Source: Mycobacterium aquaticum (GTDB taxonomy: Bacteria > Actinomycetota > Actinomycetes > Mycobacteriales > Mycobacteriaceae). Taken from it: a DNA stretch of 64,000 nucleotides. Below, piece after piece: positions 48,503 through 56,772 of the stretch. Under the pieces are notes generated by a model. That model had not been told where the DNA came from. It ran no database searches and saw only the letters and a program-made list of their open reading frames with translations. A program made the position numbers and the translations under genes. Location: contig NZ_MVHF01000009.1 of assembly GCF_002086485.1 (NCBI RefSeq), positions 153,795-217,794 of the forward strand, in the 5' to 3' direction. Within the stretch, counting starts at the first letter, position 1; the number at the start of each line of letters is the position of its first letter.

Positions 48503-48517
48503 AAGCAGCGCAATACA

Positions 48518-48554
48518 AAAGCGGGGCACCGGATGGTTTCCGGTGCCCCGCTTT
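48518..48554. terminator. Bidirectional terminator between methyltransferase and small secreted protein genes
   Basis: A 16-bp perfect stem (48518-48533 with 48539-48554) with loop TGGTT has As on the left and Ts on the right, so it can end transcripts from both converging genes. Confidence 0.88.
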
Positions 48555-48562
48555 GGTTGTCG

Positions 48563-48730
48563 TCAGCGGCTCTGGTGAACCGAGGTGTCGACCTGCGGCA
48601 CGTTCACGTGCTGGCCGATCTGGTTGAGCCAGTCCTGGTGGTCCACCCCGGCCGACGCCGGTCCAGCCAGGCCCAAGACGGCGGCAGCCAGTCCGCTTGC
48701 GACGACGGCGGTGAATCCGAACTTCTTCAT
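48563..48730 (-). CDS. Small secreted protein (55 aa, mature ~28 aa)
   Basis: ATG 48730 follows AAGAAGAGG and gives a classic Sec signal peptide (MKKFGFTAVV..., cleavage after ASA at 27) with a mature peptide of about 28 residues, GVDHQDWLNQIGQ through the end. An upstream start at 48775 would only add a hydrophilic leader. I do not recognise the family. Similar short secreted peptides are scattered in mycobacteria, and the single Trp and no Cys argue against a disulfide toxin. Confidence 0.68.
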   Translation of the reverse strand: MKKFGFTAVVASGLAAAVLGLAGPASAGVDHQDWLNQIGQHVNVPQVDTSVHQSR

Positions 48731-48969
48731 GTCTCTTGCCTCTTCTTTGTTCTGTTGCTTTTCTGACTGATTCAACTAACGGCCCGTGGGGTTCATTCCG
48801 GTAAAACCGCGGGGACCGCCGTGACAGTGCTCACTGCGTCGGCGCAGGGCTGGTCTTCGGCTGACCCGGTGCACGGCCGACGATCTGGCAGCCGTATACA
48901 GAGAAGGACGCCCGACAGTGGTGATTGCTGACGGGCCCGAGCTGAGCCCCCTTACCGAGAGGAACCGTC

Positions 48970-49833
48970 ATGCCAGGAGTGCAGGATCGCGTTGTTGTCG
49001 TCACCGGCGCCGGTGGTGGTCTGGGGCGTGAGTACGCCCTGACGCTCGCCCGCGAGGGCGCCAGTGTCGTCGTCAACGACCTGGGCGGTGCCCGCGACGG
49101 CACCGGTGCCGGTCACAACATGGCCGATGAGGTCGTCAACGAGATCAAGGCCGCAGGCGGACGCGCGGTCGCCAATTACGACAGCGTGGCCGAGCCCGAG
49201 GGCGCCGCGAACATCATCAAGACCGCCATCGACGAGTTCGGCAAGGTTGACGGCGTGGTGAGCAACGCGGGCATCCTGCGCGACGGCACCTTCCACAAGA
49301 TGACGTTCGAGAATTGGGACGCCGTGCTCAAGGTGCACCTGTACGGCGGGTACAACGTCATCCGGGCCGCGTGGCCGCACTTCCGTGAGCAGAGCTTCGG
49401 CCGTGTCGTCGTCGCCACCTCCACCAGCGGCCTGTTCGGCAACTTCGGCCAGGCCAACTACGGTGCCGCCAAGCTCGGCCTGGTCGGCCTGATCAACACG
49501 CTGGCCCAGGAAGGCGCCAAGTACAACATCAAGACCAACGCGGTCGCACCCATCGCCGCCACCCGCATGACGCAGGACATCCTGCCGCCCGAGGTGTTCG
49601 AGAAGCTGACGCCCGAATACGTCGCCCCGGTGGTGGCTTACCTGATGACCGAGGAACTGCCCGACACGGACTCGGTGTTCATCGTCGGCGGTGGCAAGGT
49701 GCAGCGCACCGCGCTGTTCCAGAACGACGGCATCACCTTCACCGAGGTGCCCTCGGTCGACGACATCGCCGCCAAGTGGGGCGAGATCACCGACCTGTCC
49801 GCAGCACAGCAGGCCAGCTTCAAGCTGGGCTAG
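48970..49833 (+). CDS. Short-chain dehydrogenase/reductase (Rv0148-like)
   Basis: The 287-aa product has the SDR cofactor motif TGAGGGLG at 12-19, NAG at the substrate edge and the YxxxK pair Y164/K168. The long DLGGARDGTGAGHN insert after the second strand is typical of the (3R)-hydroxyacyl-CoA dehydrogenase part of peroxisomal multifunctional enzyme type 2. A role in acyl-CoA or sterol side-chain metabolism is inferred. It leads a run with the quinone-reductase-like and HAD genes. Confidence 0.9.
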   Translation: MPGVQDRVVVVTGAGGGLGREYALTLAREGASVVVNDLGGARDGTGAGHNMADEVVNEIKAAGGRAVANYDSVAEPEGAANIIKTAIDEFGKVDGVVSNAGILRDGTFHKMTFENWDAVLKVHLYGGYNVIRAAWPHFREQSFGRVVVATSTSGLFGNFGQANYGAAKLGLVGLINTLAQEGAKYNIKTNAVAPIAATRMTQDILPPEVFEKLTPEYVAPVVAYLMTEELPDTDSVFIVGGGKVQRTALFQNDGITFTEVPSVDDIAAKWGEITDLSAAQQASFKLG

Positions 49834-49838
49834 CACAA

Positions 49839-50807
49839 GTGAAAGCGCTTGTAGCGCAGGAACTTACCGGTACCTCCGGGCTGGCGTACGTCGACGTCCC
49901 CGATCCTGTGTCCGACGATGCGGTGATCGTGGACGTCGGCGCCGCCGGCGTGTGCTTCCCGGATCTGCTGTTGCTGCGCGGCGAATACCAGCTGCGGCTG
50001 GAGCCGCCCTTCACCCCGGGCATGGAGGTCGCCGGTACCGTGCGATCGGCGCCCGAGGGGTCGGGATTCACCCCCGGACAGCGAGTGTCCGCGATGACGA
50101 TGCTGGGCGGGTACGCCGAGCAGGTCGCTGTCGCGCCGTCCAGCGTCATCCCGACTCCCGACGGCATCGACGACGGGCAGGCCGCGTCGTTGTTGGGCAA
50201 TTACTACACGATGCAGTTCGCGCTGGCCCGGCGCGGCGGGCTGCAGGCGGGCGAGACAGTTCTGGTCCTCGGCTCGGCGGGCGGTATCGGCGTCGCGTCG
50301 ATTCAGGTCGCAAAGGCCATGGGCGCCAAGGTCATTGCGATGGTGCACAGGTCCGGCGCCGAGGAGTTCGTCACGTCGGTGGGCGCCGACGTGGTGTTGC
50401 CGCTGACCGACGGCTGGCGTCAGGCCGTGCTCGACGCCACGGACGGCCAGGGCGTCGACCTGGTCGTGGACCCGATCGGCGGGGAGGCCTTCGACGACGC
50501 CATCCGCGTGCTGGCGCCCGAGGGGCGGCTGTTGGTGATCGGATTCGCCGCCGGTGGCGGGATCCCGACCGTCAAGGTGAACCGCCTGCTGTTGCGCAAC
50601 GTCAGCGTGGTGGGTGTGGGCTGGGGCGAGTTCCTGCGTCGCCACCCGGCGGCCCAAGGGCAGGTGGGAGCCGAACTGGCCAAGTTGGTTGCGGCCGGGC
50701 TGCGGCCGCCGCCGCCCGTGCGGTACCCGTTGTCGGACGGGGCGGCGGCACTCGACGCGCTCGCAAATGGCAGGGTGCGGGGCAAGCTGGTGCTGGAACC
50801 GTCATGA
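49839..50807 (+). CDS. NADPH:quinone oxidoreductase family protein (Rv0149-like)
   Basis: The 322-aa medium-chain dehydrogenase/reductase starts at GTG 49839, five bases after the SDR stop. It has a GroES-like N-terminal half (FTPGMEVAGTV) and a Rossmann half with LVLGSAGGIGVASIQVAKAMGA. The zinc-ligand cysteines of alcohol dehydrogenases are absent, fitting the zinc-free quinone reductase branch. Substrate unknown. It overlaps the HAD gene as ATGA. Confidence 0.88.
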   Translation: MKALVAQELTGTSGLAYVDVPDPVSDDAVIVDVGAAGVCFPDLLLLRGEYQLRLEPPFTPGMEVAGTVRSAPEGSGFTPGQRVSAMTMLGGYAEQVAVAPSSVIPTPDGIDDGQAASLLGNYYTMQFALARRGGLQAGETVLVLGSAGGIGVASIQVAKAMGAKVIAMVHRSGAEEFVTSVGADVVLPLTDGWRQAVLDATDGQGVDLVVDPIGGEAFDDAIRVLAPEGRLLVIGFAAGGGIPTVKVNRLLLRNVSVVGVGWGEFLRRHPAAQGQVGAELAKLVAAGLRPPPPVRYPLSDGAAALDALANGRVRGKLVLEPS

Positions 50808-51505
50808 GCGCTCGTGCCCTCGCGTTCGACGTGTTCGGGACCGTCGTCGACTGGCGGTCGTCGATCATCGCGGAACTCGAGGTGTTCGGGAACAGTCGTG
50901 GGTTGCAGCGGGACTGGCCGGCCTTTGCCGATGCCTGGCGGGCCGGCTACGCGCCGGCGATGGACCGGGTGCGACGCGGGGAGCTGCCGTGGACCCGGAT
51001 CGACGATCTACACCGCCAGATCCTGGTCTCGCTGCTCGCCGAGGCCAGGATCGAGGCCGGGGATGACGAGATCGATTACCTAAACCGGGCGTGGCACCGG
51101 CTGAACCCATGGCCCGATTCGGTCGCCGGGTTGGCTCGGCTCAAGGACCGTTTCGTCATCACCACGCTGTCCAACGGGAATGTGTCGCTGCTGACCAACA
51201 TGGCCAAACATGCTGGGCTGCCGTGGGATTGCGTGATATCGGCCGAGCTGTTCCGGCACTACAAGCCCGATCCCGAGGCGTACCTTGGCTGTGCCGAACT
51301 ACTCGACGTGGCACCCGCCGAGCTGACGCTCGTCGCCGCCCATCCGTCGGACCTGCGGGCGGCCCGGGCGGCCGGGTTGGGTACGGCCTACGTCGCGCGG
51401 CCCATGGAGCACGGCCCGGGTCGAGAGCCGCACGTCGTCGAACCGGGCGAGTTCGATGTGGTGGCGACCGATTTTCTCGACCTCGCCGCCCAGCTCGGTG
51501 CGTAG
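50804..51505 (+). CDS. Haloacid dehalogenase type II family hydrolase
   Basis: The 233-aa product has the HAD nucleophile Asp9 in AFDVFGTVVDW, the Ser/Thr motif TTLSNGN, and the Lys motif region KPDPEAYLGC. The variants resemble L-2-haloacid dehalogenases rather than phosphatases. A longer frame that reads upstream through the quinone reductase gene out of its true frame is rejected. The ATGA overlap implies coupling with the oxidoreductase. Confidence 0.88.
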   Translation: MSARALAFDVFGTVVDWRSSIIAELEVFGNSRGLQRDWPAFADAWRAGYAPAMDRVRRGELPWTRIDDLHRQILVSLLAEARIEAGDDEIDYLNRAWHRLNPWPDSVAGLARLKDRFVITTLSNGNVSLLTNMAKHAGLPWDCVISAELFRHYKPDPEAYLGCAELLDVAPAELTLVAAHPSDLRAARAAGLGTAYVARPMEHGPGREPHVVEPGEFDVVATDFLDLAAQLGA

Positions 51506-51514
51506 CGTGGAGCT

Positions 51515-52234
51515 GTGGACACTGCGTCGAATCAAGCACTGCGCCGGGCACTGGACCTGTTGATCGATCCGCCGGCTGATCCCGACACCAGCAAGGGCTA
51601 CCTCGACCTGTTGGGCGAGGGCTCTGACGCACCCAAGAATGCGGGGACGATCCAGAAGTGGTGGGCGTCGCCGGTCGGATCGATGCTCTATGACCGCGCC
51701 CAGTTGCTGAACCGGCGGCTACTGGCGGTGACGCGGCCGCCCGTCGACTGGCTGAACATTCCGTCCGGTGGCGTCGTGCTCGACGTCGGCAGTGGCCCCG
51801 GCAACGTGACAGCGGCGCTGGCTCGGGCCGCCGGACTCGACGGGCTGGCTCTCGGCATCGACATCTCCGAACCCATGCTGGCCCGCGCGGTGGCCGCCGA
51901 AGCCGGCAGGCAGGTCGGCTTCATCCGCGCCGACGCCCAGCGACTCCCGTTCCGGGACGAAACCTTCGACGCGGTGAACTCGATCGCAGTGCTGCAGCTG
52001 ATCCCCGACGCCGACGCCGCACTGTCCGAGATGGTGCGGGTGCTGCGTCCGGGTCGGCGGATCGCCGTCATGGTGCCCACAGTCGGGCGCGGCCCTGTGC
52101 GTCTGCTGTCGAAGGGCGGCGCGCGGTTCTTCGGTCAGGACGAGATCGGCGACATCTTCGAGGAACTCGGCCTGCTTCGGGTGCGAACCAAGAGCGTCGG
52201 CGCCATCCAGTGGGTGCGCGGCCAGAAGCCGTGA
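51515..52234 (+). CDS. Class I SAM-dependent methyltransferase (UbiE/COQ5-like)
   Basis: The 239-aa product starts at a GTG. It has SAM motif I VLDVGSGPGNVT, an acidic GIDISEPML, and post-motif FDAVNSIAVLQLIPDADAALSEMVRVLRPG, typical of the Methyltransf_11/25 group. The methyl acceptor is unknown. Its stop overlaps the following DUF456 gene as GTGA. Confidence 0.88.
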   Translation: MDTASNQALRRALDLLIDPPADPDTSKGYLDLLGEGSDAPKNAGTIQKWWASPVGSMLYDRAQLLNRRLLAVTRPPVDWLNIPSGGVVLDVGSGPGNVTAALARAAGLDGLALGIDISEPMLARAVAAEAGRQVGFIRADAQRLPFRDETFDAVNSIAVLQLIPDADAALSEMVRVLRPGRRIAVMVPTVGRGPVRLLSKGGARFFGQDEIGDIFEELGLLRVRTKSVGAIQWVRGQKP

Positions 52235-52716
52235 GCACTCTTGGCGTCGTACTCGTCGCGGTCGCCATCGCCGTCGGACTGGTCGGCATCGTCGTGCCGG
52301 TCCTACCGGGCGGGCTGCTGGTGTTCGCCGCTATCGCGGTATGGGCGATCGTCGAGCACACCGCGGTGGCGTGGGTGGTGCTCGGGGTCGCTGCGGGGCT
52401 GTTCATCACCACCGAGGTGGTCAAGTACCTGTGGCCGGTGCGCCGCATGCGCGCTGCCGACGTCCGGACGTGGAGTCTGGTGGCCGGTGGCGTGCTGGGG
52501 ATCATCGGGTTTTTCGTGATCCCGGTCCTGGGTCTGCTGCTCGGCTTCGTGGTCGGGGTGTACCTGGCGGAGTTGTCGGTGCGGAGAGACGGACGCCGTG
52601 CTTGGGCGTCGACGGTGCACGCACTCAAGGGCGTGGCGCTGTCGGTCGGGGTGGAGTTGACCGGCGCGCTGCTGGCCACGGTGGCCTGGGCGACGGGATT
52701 GGTGTTCAGCAATTGA
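52231..52716 (+). CDS. DUF456 family membrane protein
   Basis: The 161-aa product has about four transmembrane helices with Gly-rich turns (VPVLPGGLLVF; VIPVLGLLLGFVVGVYLAE), the pattern of DUF456. It starts at a GTG overlapping the methyltransferase stop and ends overlapping the YceI gene (TTGA). Function unknown. Confidence 0.82.
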   Translation: MSTLGVVLVAVAIAVGLVGIVVPVLPGGLLVFAAIAVWAIVEHTAVAWVVLGVAAGLFITTEVVKYLWPVRRMRAADVRTWSLVAGGVLGIIGFFVIPVLGLLLGFVVGVYLAELSVRRDGRRAWASTVHALKGVALSVGVELTGALLATVAWATGLVFSN

Positions 52717-53255
52717 CTGGGCAATGGACATTGAGCGCTTCCGACGGCGAGCTGCTGCTGCACACCGGCGTCACCGGTACCGCGGCGCGCATGGGGCACC
52801 GGTTGACCATCGCGATGCGGTCGTGGCGCGCGACGGTGGACTGGGACGGTGACGACCCCTCTGGCGTCGAGATGACCATCGACCTCGACTCGCTCGACGT
52901 GGTCCACGGCGAGGGAGGAATGACGCCGCTGTCGGGCGCGGAGAAGACCCTGGTGCGGACCAACGCTCTGAAGACGTTGCAGGCCAAGCGGTTTCCCCAG
53001 GCGACGTTTCGGTCGTCGGTGATCGACCGCGACGGTGGCGCGCTACGACTCGTCGGAACCCTGCAGATTGCCGGGCGCAGCGGTGAGCAGACCATCGACG
53101 TCCACGTGGAGGCAGAAGACGCGCAGTGGCGCATCTCGGGCAAAGCGGTGGTGCGGCATTCCGCCTTCGGCATCAAGCAGTACTCGATGCTCATGGGTGC
53201 GATGAAGGTGGCCGACGAAGTGGAGATAACCCTCGCCGCGGCCAGGCCCCGCTGA
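52713..53255 (+). CDS. YceI family protein
   Basis: The 180-aa product, from a TTG overlapping the DUF456 stop, has the YceI lipocalin-like beta-barrel pattern. It shows WTLSASDGELLLHTGV, VEMTIDLDSLDV, FPQATFRSSVI, LRLVGTLQIAG and a final FGIKQYSMLMGAMKVADEVEI strand. YceI proteins bind isoprenoid or amphiphilic ligands. There is no signal peptide, so this one appears cytosolic. The rare start is supported by the overlap and by homology beginning at once. Confidence 0.83.
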   Translation: MTGQWTLSASDGELLLHTGVTGTAARMGHRLTIAMRSWRATVDWDGDDPSGVEMTIDLDSLDVVHGEGGMTPLSGAEKTLVRTNALKTLQAKRFPQATFRSSVIDRDGGALRLVGTLQIAGRSGEQTIDVHVEAEDAQWRISGKAVVRHSAFGIKQYSMLMGAMKVADEVEITLAAARPR

Positions 53256-53341
53256 CAGCATGCTGCCAGTACCGCCGATCCGCGTGTGAAAAGCCGGGTT
53301 AACGGGTAATGCTGAAGACGGTGAACGTGAGGAGTCCGAAC

Positions 53342-53749
53342 GTGAACATCGTTTCTGGCGCCGTTCAAATCGTCGGCCGCACCGCAGACGCCGCCACAGC
53401 CACCGCAGGTGCTCTCGGCGGCGCCGCGGTCAACGGAGTGGTGGGCGGGATCAAAGGAGTCGGTTCCGGAATCAACTCCGGAGTCAGACAGGGCAGCAAG
53501 TCATCGGCCGCGGCCGCCCTCACGATGGCCGGCCTCGGCGCTGCGGGTTTGGTCGAATGGCCGGTGCTGTTGACCGTCGGCGGCGCGGTGCTCGCGGTGC
53601 ACGAGATCAGTCGGCGCACCCGCACCGAGGAGCACGAAACGCCGAGCCCGTCGCGGCCCGCAGCCGCACGCTCCGGGTCGGGTCGTCCACGTAAGGCGAG
53701 CGCGCGTCGAACCGGGGCCCGCCGTTCGGGTCCGCGCGCCACGCAGTGA
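53342..53749 (+). CDS. Conserved mycobacterial hypothetical protein, Gly/Ala-rich
   Basis: The 135-aa product is taken from GTG 53342 because GAGGAG lies seven bases before it; an ATG at 53309 is an alternative. Residues ~10-60 are Gly/Ala/Val-rich, one hydrophobic segment spans ~65-90, and the tail is Arg/Ser/Pro-rich and basic. Its VEWPVLLTVGGAVLAVHE stretch resembles IDWPVALLLGAGQVLM in the small protein at 53974, suggesting the two are related. No function is known to me. Confidence 0.68.
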   Translation: MNIVSGAVQIVGRTADAATATAGALGGAAVNGVVGGIKGVGSGINSGVRQGSKSSAAAALTMAGLGAAGLVEWPVLLTVGGAVLAVHEISRRTRTEEHETPSPSRPAAARSGSGRPRKASARRTGARRSGPRATQ

Positions 53750-53763
53750 TCAGCGCAGGCGCG

Positions 53764-53919
53764 TCAGCCGTCGACCGAGGCGGCCGCGGAGTCGTCGATG
53801 TGCAATACGCCGCAGCGCCACAGCACCGCGTACAGCTCGCGCAACGGAACGGTCAAGACGCGCGCCACGATGTCGGCCATCGGATCGACCGGCACACTGG
53901 AGGTTGTCACGCCTGTCAC
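53764..53919 (-). CDS. Possible small ORF (51 aa)
   Basis: A minus-strand frame from GTG 53919 encodes a plausible helical peptide (VARVLTVPLRELYAVLWRCG) ending in an acidic tail. GTG 53910 and ATG 53880 are alternative starts. It fills the otherwise empty gap between two rightward genes. No Shine-Dalgarno was seen, so expression is uncertain. Confidence 0.42.
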   Translation of the reverse strand: MTGVTTSSVPVDPMADIVARVLTVPLRELYAVLWRCGVLHIDDSAAASVDG

Positions 53920-53973
53920 GGTGATTAATCGAGACGTCGAAAAGTCGAAACCGACATGACGGAGAGGTGACGA

Positions 53974-54231
53974 ATGCCCGAAGACTCACAGGCGCAGAGT
54001 CACCGGGAAGCGGTGCAACGGGTCAGGGATGCCCGCGGCTTTGCGCTGACATTGCCGGTGGTTGGCCGCGTCGCGGTGCCTGCCCCTGAGCAACTGGCCT
54101 TCTACAGCGCGCTGGGCGTACTCGCGGCGGTCGAGATCATCGACTGGCCGGTCGCCCTGTTGCTCGGTGCGGGCCAGGTGCTGATGCGCAACGAACAACG
54201 CCGGATCGCCGCGGAAAACGGCAAGGCTTAA
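53974..54231 (+). CDS. Small conserved hypothetical protein with one hydrophobic helix
   Basis: The 85-aa product begins after GAGAGG. It has a polar start, a central segment (~30-70) with LAFYSALGVLAAVEIIDWPVALLLGAG, and a basic end. The hydrophobic core resembles that of the 135-aa protein at 53342. It converges with ptpB and overlaps its stop by 4 bp. Function unknown. Confidence 0.7.
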   Translation: MPEDSQAQSHREAVQRVRDARGFALTLPVVGRVAVPAPEQLAFYSALGVLAAVEIIDWPVALLLGAGQVLMRNEQRRIAAENGKA

Positions 54232-55025
54232 CCCAGCAGCGTCGCCCGCAAGCCGGCGAGGTCTTCGTCTGTCACACCGGCCGCCCGCAGGAATCCCGAC
54301 GGCGAGCCGTAATTCTGCTCGAGCGTGCGCCACGCGGCGTCCAGGTACTCCTCGCGCACGCCGAGGACCTCGTCGGTCAGGCGTGCTTCGGCGAAAGAGA
54401 TCACCTCGGCATCGGCTGACCGGGCCCGCACCGATTCGAGGATCCGCTCGCGCAGCGCAACGATGGCGTCGTTGCTGCGCAGGAAGTCCGCCATCACGGT
54501 GTCGCTCGGGACGCCGACGGCGTTCAGCACGGCCGCCACGGTGAACCCGGTGCGGTCCTTGCCTGCGAAGCAGTGCGCGAGTACGGGCCGACCGGCGGCC
54601 AGCAGCGAGATCACCTGGCGCACAGCGGTATGCGCGCCGGGCAGGGTCGGGAATTCCTCATAGACCTCGACCATGTACCGCTTGGCGGCATCGACGATGT
54701 TCTCGTCGTTCGGAGACTCGGCCATCACCCGCTGGAAGGTGGACTCGTGCGGCGCTTCCTGATCGGAATCGTCCTGGAAGTGGAACGGCAACATGTGGAC
54801 CTCGACGCCGTCGGGCACCAGGCCGGCGCCACGGCGCTGCACCTCGCGGTATGAACGCAGGTCGGCGACATCGGTGATGGCCAGGTCGCGGAACCGGTCG
54901 CGTCCCGCGTCGGACAGCGCGCTCAGCTCACTGGACCGGTAGAGCCGGCCGGGTCGAATCCCGGTGGACTCCGCCACATCTCGGAAGTTCCACGCTCCTG
55001 ACAGTTCTCCCAGCTCGACGGTCAT
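54228..55025 (-). CDS. ptpB: Tyrosine/lipid phosphatase PtpB
   Basis: The 265-aa product matches M. tuberculosis PtpB (Rv0153c) throughout: AWNFRDVAE, RLYRSSELS, DLRS-type motif and the active-site loop HCFAGKDRTG with Cys152 and Arg158 (CX5R). The family dephosphorylates phosphotyrosine, phosphoserine and phosphoinositides. In pathogens it is secreted into the host cell; here, in a likely saprophyte, its role is open. ATG 55025 overlaps the fadE2 stop; longer in-frame starts lie inside fadE2. Confidence 0.93.
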   Translation of the reverse strand: MTVELGELSGAWNFRDVAESTGIRPGRLYRSSELSALSDAGRDRFRDLAITDVADLRSYREVQRRGAGLVPDGVEVHMLPFHFQDDSDQEAPHESTFQRVMAESPNDENIVDAAKRYMVEVYEEFPTLPGAHTAVRQVISLLAAGRPVLAHCFAGKDRTGFTVAAVLNAVGVPSDTVMADFLRSNDAIVALRERILESVRARSADAEVISFAEARLTDEVLGVREEYLDAAWRTLEQNYGSPSGFLRAAGVTDEDLAGLRATLLG

Positions 55026-56251
55026 GCGGACGTCACCGCCGAAGCGAGTGGGGACTTCTCGCGACCGAGTTCGGCGCGGGCAATGGTGCGCATGTGTACC
55101 TCGTCGGGTCCGTCGAACAGCCGCATCGCGCGGTGCCAGCCGTAGAGCCGCGCCAACGGGAAGTCGTCGCTGATGCCGGCCGCACCGTGCACCTGGATGG
55201 CCCGGTCGATGACGGTGCACGCCACCTGCGGTGCCACCGACTTGATCTGGGACACCAGCACGTGGGCAGCCTTGTTGCCCTGCTGGTCGATGGTCCAGGC
55301 GGCCTTCTCGCACAGCAGCCGGGCCTGGTCGATCTCGTTGCGCGACTTGGCAATCGACTCGCGCACCACGCCCTGTTCGGCCAACGGCTTGCCGAACGCG
55401 ACACGTTTCTGCACCCGGTCGACCATCAACGCCAGGGCCCGCTCGGCCGCCCCGAGTGCACGCATGCAGTGATGGATGCGGCCGGGGCCCAGCCGGGCCT
55501 GGGCGATGGCGAACCCGCTGCCTTCCTCGTGGAGCAGGTTCTCGGCAGGCACCCGCACGTTGTCGAAGACGATCTCGCAGTGCCCGTGCTGGTCCTGCCA
55601 GCCGAACACCGGCAGGGACCGCTGGATGTCGACGCCGGGGGTGTCAACGGGCACCAGGATCATCGACTGCTGGGCGTGTGAGGCGGCGTCGGGATTGGTG
55701 CGGCCCATGACGATGAGGACCTTGCAGCGCGGATCTGCCGCCCCGCTGATCCACCACTTGCGGCCGTTGATGACGTAGTCGGCCCCGTCGCGCAGCATGG
55801 TCGTCTCGATGTTGCGGGCGTCCGATGAGGCCACGGCGGGTTCGGTCATCGCGAAGGCGCTGCGGATGTCACCGGCCAGCAGGGGTTCGAGCCACTGCTT
55901 GCGCTGCGCGTCGGTCGCGAAAAGGTGCAGGGTCTCCATGTTGCCGGTGTCGGGCGCCTGGCAGTTGATCGCCTCGGGGGCGAGTTCCAGGCTCCACCCC
56001 GAGATCTCGGCCAGGGGTGCGTACTCCAGGTTGGTCAGGCCCGACTCCGAGGGCAGGAACAGATTCCACAACCCGGCGGCCTTCGCCTTGACCTTGAGCT
56101 CCTCGATCACCGGCGGGACCGTGTGATCCTTTGGACCCCGCTCCTCGCGATAGGCCTCGTAGGACGACTCCGCAGGGAACACGTGCTCGGTCATGAAGTC
56201 GGTGAGCCGCTTGTGGTAATCAGCCGCTTTGGCCGACATCGCGAAGTCCAT
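55022..56251 (-). CDS. fadE2: Acyl-CoA dehydrogenase FadE2
   Basis: The 409-aa product (from ATG 56251; an ATG at 56272 adds seven residues) has the flavin-binding FAMTEPAVASSD and KWWISGA motifs and the C-terminal DGPDEVHMRTIAR stretch of the ACAD10/11-like group. It oxidises acyl-CoA to enoyl-CoA with FAD. Gene order fadE2-ptpB equals Rv0154c-Rv0153c. It is divergent from the NTF2-like gene. Confidence 0.9.
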   Translation of the reverse strand: MDFAMSAKAADYHKRLTDFMTEHVFPAESSYEAYREERGPKDHTVPPVIEELKVKAKAAGLWNLFLPSESGLTNLEYAPLAEISGWSLELAPEAINCQAPDTGNMETLHLFATDAQRKQWLEPLLAGDIRSAFAMTEPAVASSDARNIETTMLRDGADYVINGRKWWISGAADPRCKVLIVMGRTNPDAASHAQQSMILVPVDTPGVDIQRSLPVFGWQDQHGHCEIVFDNVRVPAENLLHEEGSGFAIAQARLGPGRIHHCMRALGAAERALALMVDRVQKRVAFGKPLAEQGVVRESIAKSRNEIDQARLLCEKAAWTIDQQGNKAAHVLVSQIKSVAPQVACTVIDRAIQVHGAAGISDDFPLARLYGWHRAMRLFDGPDEVHMRTIARAELGREKSPLASAVTSA

Positions 56252-56295
56252 GCCAGCCACGATATGACACATGGTTAGACAGGTAGAACATAGGC

Positions 56296-56772
56296 ATGAC
56301 TGGAACCCTCCCGCCCGAGAGCCGCCCGCCTTTTCCGCCGTTCACTCTGGAAACAGCCATCCAGAAAGTCCAGGCCGCCGAGGACGCCTGGAACACCCGT
56401 GACCCGCACCGGGTCAGCCTGGCCTACACGCCGGACTCCCACTGGCGTAACCGTGCCGAGCACATCGTCGGCCGCGAACAGATCGTGGAATTCCTGACCC
56501 GGAAGTGGCAGCGCGAGCTGGACTACGTGCTGCGCAAGAGCCTGTGGGGATTCCGCGAGAACCGGATCGCGGTACGGTTCCAGTACGAGTGGCATGACGC
56601 CGACGGGCAGTGGTACCGCAGCTACGGCAACGAGCTGTGGCAGTTCACCGATGACGGGCTGATGGCGCGCCGCGAGGCCAGCATCAACGACGTCCTCATC
56701 GAGGAGTCGCAGCGGCGCTACTTCGGACCGCGGCCGGAGTCGGAGTACGGTCGCGATATCGAGTTGTGGTGA
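56296..56772 (+). CDS. NTF2-like protein (DUF1348)
   Basis: The 158-aa product has the SnoaL/NTF2 cone fold pattern: [37 protein letters not shown], the DUF1348 hallmark, then [18 protein letters not shown]. Enzymatic role unknown. Its promoter must lie in the short gap to fadE2. The 3' end overlaps the convergent MFS gene by 77 bp, an unusually long antisense overlap. Confidence 0.88.
   Translation: MTGTLPPESRPPFPPFTLETAIQKVQAAEDAWNTRDPHRVSLAYTPDSHWRNRAEHIVGREQIVEFLTRKWQRELDYVLRKSLWGFRENRIAVRFQYEWHDADGQWYRSYGNELWQFTDDGLMARREASINDVLIEESQRRYFGPRPESEYGRDIELW

Noticed and set aside
49691..50803. Long N-terminal extension of the HAD hydrolase frame
   Set aside because: It overlaps the SDR and quinone reductase genes in another frame and is Arg-rich nonsense; the true start is the ATG at 50804.
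55026..55313. Longer PtpB start at 55313
   Set aside because: The extra 96 residues lie inside fadE2 and have shadow composition; the ATG at 55025 matches the known PtpB start and overlaps the fadE2 stop.
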